Assembly: GCA_944472135.2 (NCBI GenBank)
Contig: OX235270.1
Span: forward strand, 132,227,632-132,291,631
DNA length: 64,000 nt
Reading direction: 5' to 3'
From: Trichobilharzia regenti
Taxonomy: Eukaryota > Platyhelminthes > Trematoda > Strigeidida > Schistosomatidae
Made by a program: the position numbers and the translations under genes
Notes under the pieces: generated by a model
Told to the model about the DNA's origin: nothing
What the model saw: only the letters and a program-made list of their open reading frames with translations
Database searches by the model: none
In this document: positions 55,061-64,000 of the stretch, piece after piece
Layout of the letters: every line of letters starts with the position of its first letter
Numbering within the stretch: position 1 is the first letter of the stretch

Positions 55061-55842
55061 TTACATTTGTTTCCAGGTTTCTAATTCAGTTCATTTTATT
55101 GTATGATTATGTGTTTCCCTATACACAGTGACAGACGAGTTCTTCTCCTTAATCACTTATTTTATTGAAATTTACCAGTGTGAAGTCAAATGAATTTCAA
55201 AGAACAAATCGCCAAAGTGATCTTGATCAGGATTTACAATCCATCATCTTGTCACCATTAAATGCTTCTTGAAACGTCAGATTATCTTTCTGTACAGTGT
55301 TCACTATATCATAAATTGATGATGCTGATTTCCTGCCACATTTTCAGAATTCAATGATAACTCATCTGTTTTAGTAATCCCTTAGAAGTCTTACGATACA
55401 CATTTATTACACAGTGGTTGTGTGTAGAGTTGGATCTCCTTATTGTCACCGTAACTCCCAAATCAAACGTCTGCTCTTCTTTCATTTCCGTGATATTTGT
55501 CGAAGCAGTTACGTAAGATATTATTAATAGCAGTGTCCATTTTGTGACTTTCTGTCTTTTCTCTTCTATTCTTCAGCTGTCTTCATGATGACTCTGAAGA
55601 GAATCTGCGCTAGAATATAAGTTCCCAGTTTTAATAAATACATCTGTAGAGATTGGGTATAATGACGATAATGTCACCTATTCTTCGGTTTATTTATTCC
55701 TTGGAACGACACGAAGCCAGATTTCTCTTCCTAAGTACATCATGGAGCTTTGTTTTCATTTTATGAGAGATAATTGGCCTAGAATTTTTCATCATCATTT
55801 GTGAAGCTTTTCCGAAGCATACAATTAATCTCATCAATTTCC
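55061..55842. other. Intergenic, nothing recognised
   Basis: No supported gene or element between the SINE and the next RTE copy. Confidence 0.35.
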
Positions 55843-57275
55843 TTTGATTCATAGAGGAACATAGGGCTTCAGCTGCACGTCTCCATTGCCTTCGGTTCTC
55901 TGCCAACTTTTACACTCAGCTCCACGTCTGCCCACATGCTTTCATCTCCTCTTCACATGACCTCCTTCAAGTCACCCTTGCACTGACGACCAACTCGCCG
56001 CCCGCTTCCCTTTCGGCCTGGTTCCACTCGAGCGATTGCCTGTCTAGTGATGTCACTTGATGAATTCCTCACAGTATGGCCAGCCAATCCATCTACATTT
56101 CTTCCTGCCTATCTGTTTCACAATCGGTTCCTGCTGTGTTGGTTCCCACATCGACAGAGATCCCACCCTGTTGCTGATCGTTTCTAGCCGGCCATCTGAT
56201 CTTGAGTATTGAGCAAAGACAACTGTTAATGAAGGTCTGTAGTTTGTTCGAGATGCTCTTTATGACGCATAATGCAAGTCTCTGATCCGTATAGTGAGTA
56301 GCACTGACTGATTTCACATTGGAGTTGAAAATCCGGATCTTATTTTTGATTCTGAGTGCTGTTGACTCCCATACAGCCTTCAGAGAAATGAAAGCTTGCC
56401 TTGCTTTCTCGATTCTCGCTGCCTTGATATCCTCGTCAGTTCCGCCTGTAGTTGAGATGATGCTTCCCAAATAGGTAGGTAGGTGAAGGAGGTTGTTTGT
56501 TTCAGGTTCCTCCCATTTATGCTGGCTGATTGTTATTTGTTGTTGTTGTTGTTTCTGTTAGTGTTGGTGTTGGCCAGGAATCTTCATCACCTACCTCTGC
56601 TTTCGCTATGTTCACCTGAAATCCTATCATCTCTGGATGCTTCTTCTGCCAACTTGTTGCTTTTCACTTGCATATCTTCCAGTTTGTAGAAAATCAGACA
56701 TATATACCACATCGGCGAAGTCCAGATCCTCCAAGTTCTTTATTTGTGTGAGTCCATTTTATGCCTGTTCCCTCGTTGGTTGCCGTTGTCTGTCGAATTA
56801 CCCCATCTACTGCAATCAGGAAGATCATTGGCGATAGTAGACAGCCAGCTTGCCTCACTCCCGTCCTCACTTCGATGGCTTCCGTAAGTTTCCCGTTGTG
56901 GATTACTTGGCATGCAGCATTGTCGTATAACTGTTGGATCAGATGTGTGATTGTCGATGGCACCCTGTAGTAGCGAAGTAGTTGCGAAATGACCACTCGA
57001 TCGACGCTGCGCCATCGAAGGCCTTTTCAAAGTCGATGAAGTTGAGATAGAGAGGCAACTTCCATTCCAAACTTTGTTCAATGATGATCCGTAGTGTGAC
57101 GATTTGGTCAATACATGACTTGTTTTTCCTTAATCCAGCTGTGTTCCGGTCGACGTTTTTCATCGAGGGTGGCGTGTTTGATTCTCTCCAGGATGATCCG
57201 GCTTAGTATTTTGCTTGGGATGGACAGGAGCATAAGGGATAATTTCGCGCCAGTTTTTGTATCGACTTATGTCTC
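55843..57275 (-). mobile_element. RTE-A LINE, young 5'-truncated copy
   Basis: The structure is the same as at 49565-50970: NVDRNTAGLRKNKSC, IEQSLEWKLPLYLNFIDF, RTGVRQAGCLLSPMIF, LDFADV, STTGGTDEDIKAARIEKARQ, KSISNKLQTFINSC. It extends slightly further 5' (a block with ggcgcgaaattatccc near 57240). The 3' end is cctttgattcatagaggaac on the plus strand. Shared indels with the other young copies. Confidence 0.9.
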
Positions 57276-57884
57276 TTTTCTTTGGTAGATTTGGTTGAAA
57301 ACATGTGACCTATTTTTTAGTTGAAAGAAGACATATAGACTAACGATATTTGTCTCAATTTGATCTTCCTATAGCTTTACTCTAATACACATTGCTTTGT
57401 GCACGAAAAGTTTTGAATCAATAAAGGTGAATGAGCGGATCAAAAAATAACTATTATAATTATAATTAATTATAAATACATATTAACCGTTGTAAATATG
57501 TTAGTGACAATGACGATTATAATAACAGCAGTAAGAATGACAGTCGAAAGTACAAGCAATAGACGCAGTTAGAGATATGAATAATGAAGATGATATGATA
57601 ATGTAAATGGTTCACTAATTAAATTAGGTCAAAGGATAATAAAATTAAAACTTTCTCAATACTAAACATAAAGTAGATGAGTAATCCGTGTTTAAAGAAA
57701 CACCATAAATTATGAAATAATCGGAAAATAAGAAGGTATAATTATAAAACTTAGGCACTGTGGTAGAGTATAACTCCATTATGCATAAGATTTTATTCTT
57801 ATAAATCACACAGTGTTAATCATTAATATTAATTGATGACGTCTTGAGCACAATTTAGTGCTCATAATCATATCATATAAGAAG
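57276..57884. other. AT-rich stretch with an unclassified repeat
   Basis: 57748-57878 is the counterpart of 60208-60336: cactgtggtagagtataact, ccattatgcataagatttta, cacagtgttaatcattaata, then a hairpin-forming block ending tagtgctcataatcatatca. The rest may be the AT-rich 3' UTR of the PLE relic at 57885-58090. Confidence 0.5.
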
Positions 57885-58090
57885 GGGCAGCAAGTTGTTA
57901 TTAGTTTATTCAATTTACTCAGGCCAAGGGACAGACAAAGAGAGAAGAAAATTCCATGCTATGCAAAGACGAGTATTCTTCTGTCGAATTCCGTCCAGGC
58001 GGTTCAATTGGATGTGAGCAATAACCTTGAAAGTGCTTCTTCTGACCACTTGGTGACCTCTTTATCAAGCAATTGAGATAAAACAGAGCT
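57885..58090 (-). mobile_element. PLE relic: C-terminal block
   Basis: Minus-strand reading gives GHQVVRRSTFKVIAHIQL, RLDGIRQKNTRLCIAW and LLSLSVPWPE, with frame shifts. These match the C-terminal block after GIY-YIG in the other PLEs here. Confidence 0.65.
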
Positions 58091-58715
58091 TTCTACAGAT
58101 TTTGTTTGGACTTTCCAATCTATTAAGAAAGATGCTTAGTAATGGGTTTCTTAAGCTGTCCAGTTGTTCACCTCATTTAGTTTTCTCTACAGGAATTAGC
58201 GCAGCTAAGTAGTTTGTCTTCCTCTTGATCAGTCATGATTAGTCGGCTAGAAGATGACAAACAGAAGGTGGAACCTGTATAAGATTTGTGGCATTAGATA
58301 ATCTTGAATTTTCGACTTCACTAGCTACGTTTTCACTGGACTGGAGCATCGGGAACAACTCTTTCTCCCTAACCGTGGTCTGATTCTCTTTATTGTACTA
58401 GGTTGTCTCGTAATATAACCCATTTGGACCATGTCATTACTCTATACAGCGAGAGAAATTTGTGCGGGTGATTTCTTGGAAAATGAATTAGTATACACCT
58501 ACAATGCCCCATATGCTGTATGTAGAAGAGTGAACTAAAGCTCACATTTCATTCATAAATTCAAATACTCTTTTCTTTTTATTTATAACTACTGGACCTA
58601 GGTTCATAAATCTTTAGAAGTTGTAGTTTTCAAGTTAATTTCTTCCAGTAGGCCAGTTAACAAATTTACTGACGAAGTAACATAGGTTAGAATCCACAGG
58701 TCACTGACCTCCATC
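58091..58715. other. Intergenic, nothing recognised
   Basis: No supported gene or element. Confidence 0.35.
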
Positions 58716-58719
58716 CAAG

Positions 58720-58890
58720 TGGATAAATAATCAATGGGTTCGTCAGTTAACCCGAAGATCCTAAGTTCTACCTCTGGCAGGGTCATAAGGACACATTGTT
58801 GAAGGGTCCCTAGCTTGGATGAAACAGATATTCTAAACTCTCTGGTTCACAGAGACACTCTAAATGATGTCAGTTAGTAATCTAACTTTA
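58720..58890 (+). mobile_element. Old HH1 repeat relic
   Basis: A degenerate hammerhead (cattgttgaagggtccctag, cttggatgaaac) is followed by an HH1-type tail (ctctctggttcacagagaca, gatgtcagttagtaatc). The promoter half is barely visible. Confidence 0.55.
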
Positions 58891-59071
58891 AAGATAAAAG
58901 ATTTGAAGGAAACTCTGCTCGTGAACTCAAAATTGTACATGTAATATTGTAGTATGTACCTTATAAGAAAAACTATTCTGGAATACAGGCAAAAATTTGA
59001 GTTAAATTAGTAAATATGTAAAACAACTTAAATCATGAAAATTACAAATTTTCATAAAATAGACCCTCACG

Positions 59072-59970
59072 AAAAACTTGGAGGATCTGGACTTCGCCGA
59101 TGTGGTATATATGTCTGATTTTCTACAAACTGGAAGATGTGCAAGTGAAAAGCAACAAGTTGGCAGAAGAAGCATCCAGAGATGATAGGATTTCAGGTGA
59201 ACATAGCGAAAGCAGAGGTAGGTGATGAAGATTCCTGGCCAACACCAACACTAACAGAAACAACAACAACAAATAACAATCAGCCAGCATAAATGGGAGG
59301 AACCTGAAACAAACAACCTCCTTCACCTACCTACCTATTTGGGAAGCATCGTCTCAACTACAGGCGGAACTGACGAGGATATCAAGGCAGCGAGAATCGA
59401 GAAAGCAAGGCAAGCTTTCATTTCTCTGGAGGCTGTATGGGAGTCAACAGCACTCAGAATCAAAAATAAGATCCAGATTTTCAACTCCAATGTGAAATCA
59501 GTCAGTGCTACTCACTATACGGATCAGAGACTTGCATTATGCGTCATAAAGAGCATCTCGAACAAACTACAGACCTTCATTAACAGTTGTCTTTGCTCAA
59601 TACTCAAGATCAGATGGCCGGCTAGAAACGATCAGCAACAGGGTGGGATCTCTGTCGATGTGGGAACCAACACAGCAGGAACCGATTGTGAAACAGATAG
59701 GCAGGAAGAAATGTAGATGGATTGGCTGGCCATACTGTGAGGAATTCATCAAGTGACATCACTAGACAGGCAATCGCTCGAGTGGAACCAGGCCGAAAGG
59801 GAAGCGGGCGGCGAGTTGGTCGTCAGTGTAAGGGTGACCTGAAGGAGGTCATGTGAAGGGGAGATGAAAGCATGTGGGCAAACATGGAGCTGGGTGAAAA
59901 AGTTGGCAGAGAACCGAAGGCAATGGAGACGTGCAGCTGAAGCCCTATGTTCCTCTAGGAATTAAATGAT
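59072..59970 (+). mobile_element. RTE-A LINE, young short copy
   Basis: It starts at the codons for NLEDLDFADV (RT catalytic motif with the second Asp missing) and runs through STTGGTDEDIKAARIEKARQ, KSISNKLQTFINSC and the C-terminus to ccctatgttcctctaggaat. It then ends in a short ATAATAATAA tail. It shares the cagt insertion and other indels of the young RTE-A copies. Confidence 0.9.
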
Positions 59971-60814
59971 ATAACAATAATAATGAAAAGTTATATACAA
60001 GTTAACAGAAAATTGAAGAAAGACAATCGAATTAGTGGAAAATGAATAACCGTTCTAAAATATCACTGAGGATTGTTTAATAATTTTTTGTCAGAACCAG
60101 ACTGCTGATTGAAATATTAGTTTAGGAATATAGCCGTGGATAACCTTTCTGCAATTTTCAATGTCCGATGCATGTACAACTAGAAGATGAAATTACTGAT
60201 ATAAGTCTAAAACTTGGGCACTGTGGCAGAGTATAACTCCATTATGGATAAGATTTTATTTTGATCAATCACACAGTGTTAAACACTAATATTTACTGAT
60301 GACGATTCGAGCGCAAACTAGTGCTCGTAATCATATCAAGTCACTCCAAGAACTTTTCTACTTCCTTTATATACATGTGTGGCGTTGGTTAGACATTTGA
60401 ATAAAAATTAATATAGGATAATATACATTCAGAATAACTCATTGATATTGATTCCTGTAACTTACTAACTTCTCATGTGTATATATATATGGTAGGTATA
60501 CATGTAATAGAGATAAAGATAATCGTATGCTAAATTTATTTACTTAGCAAAACATATAGTGTAGACGTGATCTCACATAATATTTGTTAGATAAAGCTTG
60601 AAAAATGTTTGGAGTTTAGCTGTAGATTCAAAAACCCCGAGTGAGGAATACAAAACGATACATCAAAAGTGTCCCTGACTAGTCTTACAGATTTTTTTCC
60701 AAAGTCTCTAGGGACGTCCGTGACGGAAATAAACACAATGAGTAGAATATATATATCCAAACCAAGTTCACTTTTAACGGTTTGAAAAAATTTGGGCATT
60801 GGGTATATGATATT
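59971..60814. other. Intergenic with an unclassified repeat
   Basis: 60208-60336 matches 57748-57878 and contains a strong hairpin (cgagc gcaaactagt gctcg). A TA run lies at about 60480-60491. No gene recognised. Confidence 0.45.
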
Positions 60815-60925
60815 CATTATAATAGAGGCTTTTTGTATTTCCCAATGAATGAAAAAAAAAGTAAAAACAATCTCGTTTTGTTTTTTCATTCATTGGGAAA
60901 TACAAAAAGCCTCTATTATAACAAT
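60815..60925. repeat. Perfect hairpin-forming inverted repeat
   Basis: attataatagaggctttttg followed by tatttcccaatgaatgaaaa at 60815-60858 is mirrored at about 60881-60920, leaving a loop of about 22 nt. It is flanked by direct copies of acaatgagtagaa (60734 and 60921). No other copy in the window. Confidence 0.85.
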
Positions 60926-60989
60926 GAGTAGAAGTTATGACTTTATTATTATGCTAGATGAAATACTTATTGTTTATCATTAGCATTGT

Positions 60990-61190
60990 TTTTTTATTTA
61001 ATTTTTTTTGGTAACAGCTTGATTCCACACTGTATTTTTGGTACAAGTATGGAATTTTCAGCGTGGATATCGGTAGCCCAAATTTCGCAGGCCGACCATA
61101 GATACCTGGTGTGCGCCGGTGTGGGCTCGAACTCCGGACCATGTGCATGGTCGTCGAGAGTCCTAACCACTGTGCTACCGACGCACAGTT
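60990..61190 (-). mobile_element. T1 SINE adjacent to an RTE relic 3' end
   Basis: Minus-strand head tgcgtcggtagcacagtggt then taggactctcgac, decayed B box (gagttcgagccc), and the T1 tail (tccatacttgtaccaaaaat, cagtgtggaatcaagctgtt) ending in an A-rich run. It lies directly against the 3' end of the RTE relic that follows. Confidence 0.85.
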
Positions 61191-61191
61191 G

Positions 61192-61800
61192 TGTTCCAAG
61201 TGGAACATAGAGCTTCCCTATGGACCATTTCTATTTCATGCTGTTCCACGCATTCCTCTTTGGTTGGCTGTACGAACTCTCACCTCTTTCTTACACGATC
61301 TCCTCCATGTCACCTTCAGTCATACGTCCAAGTTTTCGTTTCCATTCCAATTCCACTAGAAGGCCTGACGCACAAGGTTACTTGAAGGGTCTTCTCAGAG
61401 TATATCCGATCCATTTCCATTTCCTTCGATATACTTCTTAGACAACAGGTTCTTGGTTGGTTTACTATACTACCAGAATTCCTTTCCACTTATTGTTTTC
61501 GGCATGAAATATGATCTTCAGTACGGAATGATGGCAGCTTTTAACGACAGTCGATACCATGTTCAAAATGTTTTTGGTGATGCAGCATATCTCTGAGTCA
61601 TATAAAATTACTCACTTGTTACTGATGCTCTGTGAAGTGGATTAAATTACTGATTTCAGAGAAATGAATGTATCTTTTGCTTCCACGATCCCGAATTTCA
61701 CCTCCAAATCTGTGCTGCTTGCAGCTGAAATAATGCTGTCTAGATAACTCGAAGTAGTAATCTCCTTCAAATGAAGTGAAAAGCTTCTGGAAAAATGAGA
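61192..61800 (-). mobile_element. Old RTE-A LINE 3' relic
   Basis: The plus strand starts tgttccaagtggaacatag, the mirror of the LINE 3' end. It continues in the order of the RTE-A C-terminus with cacgatctcctccatgtcac, the tccactagaaggcctgac region and atccatttccatttccttcg. The IISAASSTDLEV-like block appears near 61720. Many substitutions; no open frame. Confidence 0.65.
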
Positions 61801-62790
61801 AATATCAGAGCACTATGTAGAATTCTTGAAAAAAGAGACTGTCACGAAATTTAAATTCACAGATGTGTTTATATGCTAACTGTACAGCCTATAGTTGAAA
61901 CTTATAATGTCCAATGATAAGTTTTCAGTTTTGCAGATTATAAGCCAACTGAGTGTTTTAAAGAATAGGGAATGAAATAATTTATGACACTTTCAGTAAA
62001 AATGAACTTACTCGTACTCACTTTGATTTTTGGGACTTTTAGTTAGTCTCGGTTTTCACGTAAACTTTCGGAATACCTTGAATACAAGTTAACTGAACCA
62101 CAGCTTGTCAGTTTAGTTTGGTTGTTAATTTGAAACTATGCATAAAATAATTAGACAGTAACTTATGCAGTAAAGGTAGTATGTCAGTAGTTTATATAGA
62201 GGTTCCTACCAGCAGCCTGTGCTAAGCTTATGTGACTGCTACTCAGAATTGTTAGAATCACTTAGGCTATCACGTTGGTTGTAAAGTTGAATTCCTTCAG
62301 GAACACAAGATTACACCTTTGGAGCAGTTTACTTCGCCTCACTATTTTCGATGTAGGCAATTTATCCATAAACCTGCTCTGTCAGTTTGTTGGAGTCTTA
62401 ACAGCACAGAGCATAGAATAGCAGTCAAACTTCTAACTCAGATTCATGTAATTTGAAAAGACCTACAACAACTTTCATCGTGAAGTAATTCGGAGAGTAT
62501 CTCAACACTGCTGAGTGCCTCAAGCACTTATAAACTTTTTTAAATAGATATATGATGGTGCTACATACTAAGTAATTCACAATGAATTATAAACAGAAAG
62601 GCCTCTGAAGTGGATACAAAAGAAAAACAAGCTCTCCATTATCACCGATAATCGTTCTAGCTGTTGTGGATTAGGTCATGCAACAATAAGTGGGGAGTAG
62701 CAATATGAGTATAAGCTACACCAATAAAAATAGCCCGAAAAGATTTCGATTTCACAGGTGATTTATGCCTTTAATCCCATAAAAAAAGAG
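61801..62790. other. Intergenic, nothing recognised
   Basis: No supported gene or element. Confidence 0.35.
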
Positions 62791-62794
62791 ATAT

Positions 62795-63420
62795 ATGACA
62801 GAAAGCCAACAGGCTGGTAGAAGAGTGTGTTATTGAAGTTAGGACTTCAAGTGAATATACAAAAGACATGAGTGGTGGATATATCTAACCTTGGGTGAGA
62901 GAAATTTAAAAGTAGTCATCTCTTTGCCTTATGTGACACAGGATGGATAGGGAATGCACGACGCAACTACATTAATCCGAAACCAGTGTGGAAATCCTTT
63001 CTGCTCACTATAAAGAGAAAGGTAGGGACCCTCCACAGTGTATGTTGGGAGCATCACGAAGAGCATTTCCGACAGGCTACGGAAGAGTTTCATCCGTGAG
63101 TGCCATCGTTGGCTGAAGGTTATGACTGGACATCCGACTGGAAAGGATAAACAAAGAACTAACCAACACTGTGCAGAAGGTAGTGGAGGTGGATAAGATA
63201 CACAATGAACAGACCGTTGAATGATCTCATGCGACAGACCCTTAGGTGGAACCGGAGTGTGAGGTGACTAGTTGGGCTCAACCCAAAAGTGACATGGAAG
63301 AGATCATGCAAGGAAGAAACGAAAACTTATAGGCGATTGTACAGCCATCCTGCATAGATCAGGGTGAAATGGCGTTGTGCCGCTGAAGCGATGTGTTCCA
63401 CTCGAAAATCAATCTGCGTA
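62795..63420 (+). mobile_element. Old RTE-A LINE 3' relic
   Basis: Plus-strand pieces match RTE-A in order: LQVNIQKT-like block (about 62850-62880), ISDRLRKSFIRECHRWLK (about 63065-63120), a trace of the WRWI region (about 63190), HGRDHARKKRK (about 63295-63325) and the C-terminus plus tail (gctgaagcgatgtgttccac, about 63380-63402). Heavily decayed. Confidence 0.65.
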
Positions 63421-64000
63421 CAAATACACCAGTACGCCTTCCAGCCATATCTGAAGCTAAAGGAATTAATAATACCAAGCGTATCCTGTCTGCTGAGAAA
63501 AGTACTTTCATCCTATTCGTATACCCCATCAACCATGATATCATCAGAGATGTAATTATCTCCTTTTTTCTTACTCCTTTTTCACCAATTTCACTTCCCA
63601 ACATTACTAATATCATTATTTGTCACAATTTGCAGCATCAACACTAAGCCAATCAGTTTTCCACTATCCTATTACATCTTACCATTATATTTCACCATTA
63701 CATTTATTAGTTTTTTTTTCCTCCTTAGAACCTACACATTCAAACTATGCAAATTGTAATTGTTCTTCCAGTCAAAAATACAAAACGGATTCAGATTAAA
63801 TAAGGCAGCATAACTAGAATTATTTCCTCCGACAAACAAACGATATGCAGAGTGAGTGAACTAATTTCGCTTTTTCTCTATGACTTACTTTCATCAGGTT
63901 GAAATTCTTGCCAAACAGTTTATCAGTTTCGACTGATTTTCGTATTTTTATATACACATCCAATTCTCTTTAAATGAATGCAGATTCTATACAGCGAAGT
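63421..64000. other. Intergenic, nothing recognised
   Basis: No supported gene or element up to the window end. Confidence 0.35.

Noticed and set aside
60208..60336. Hammerhead in the repeat with tactgatgacgattcgagc
   Set aside because: CTGATGA and a hairpin are present, but no GAAA follows the hairpin (it reads taatc), so the core is incomplete.

Overview
The window looks like a piece of a Schistosoma (blood fluke) chromosome. It is AT-rich and gene-poor, with long non-coding stretches packed with layered retroelement relics: RTE-clade and CR1-clade LINEs, several families of Penelope-like elements (PLEs) with GIY-YIG domains, tRNA-derived SINEs, and Smalpha-type repeats that join a tRNA-like promoter to a hammerhead ribozyme (HHR). 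Most of the short open frames are pieces of these elements. The species cannot be fixed from the sequence alone.

Layout. 1-4464 is a near-perfect inverted duplication (arms of at least 1,583 bp) around a 5'-truncated RTE copy. 5856-8051 is the only intact protein gene I can support: a single-exon class A GPCR with very long intracellular loops and several non-canonical motifs. 8.2-13 kb is mostly unique non-coding DNA. 13-27 kb holds SINEs, PLE and RTE relics, two hammerhead repeat families (19.2-19.7 kb and 23.3-23.7 kb), a foldback DNA element inside an RTE relic, and a PLE with inverted tails. 28-42 kb holds three CR1 copies on both strands, one of them nested in an older relic and one nearly full length (38.97-42.07 kb). 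42-54 kb mixes PLEs, hammerhead repeats in TA microsatellites, a 5S rRNA-like sequence fused to a SINE, and a long PLE fragment. 54.4-54.86 kb is an intronless histone H2A pseudogene with a decayed 3' stem-loop. 55.8-64 kb is mainly RTE copies, young and old.

How the parts relate. The RTE copies at 31.7, 49.6, 55.8 and 59.1 kb share the same frameshifts, and the three that reach that far also share loss of the second catalytic Asp, so a defective master appears to have been copied in trans. The longer SINE type ends in a sequence much like the 3' end of this RTE, which suggests the same machinery moves it. Two distinct repeat families (called HH1 and HH2 here) carry minimal type I hammerheads with self-complementary 4-bp stem III and a tRNA-like pol III promoter. 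HH2 copies are circularly permuted, with a unit of about 340 bp, as expected if circular or multimeric RNAs were reverse-transcribed. This retrozyme-like system, with possible HHR remnants in PLE tails, is the most interesting content of the window.
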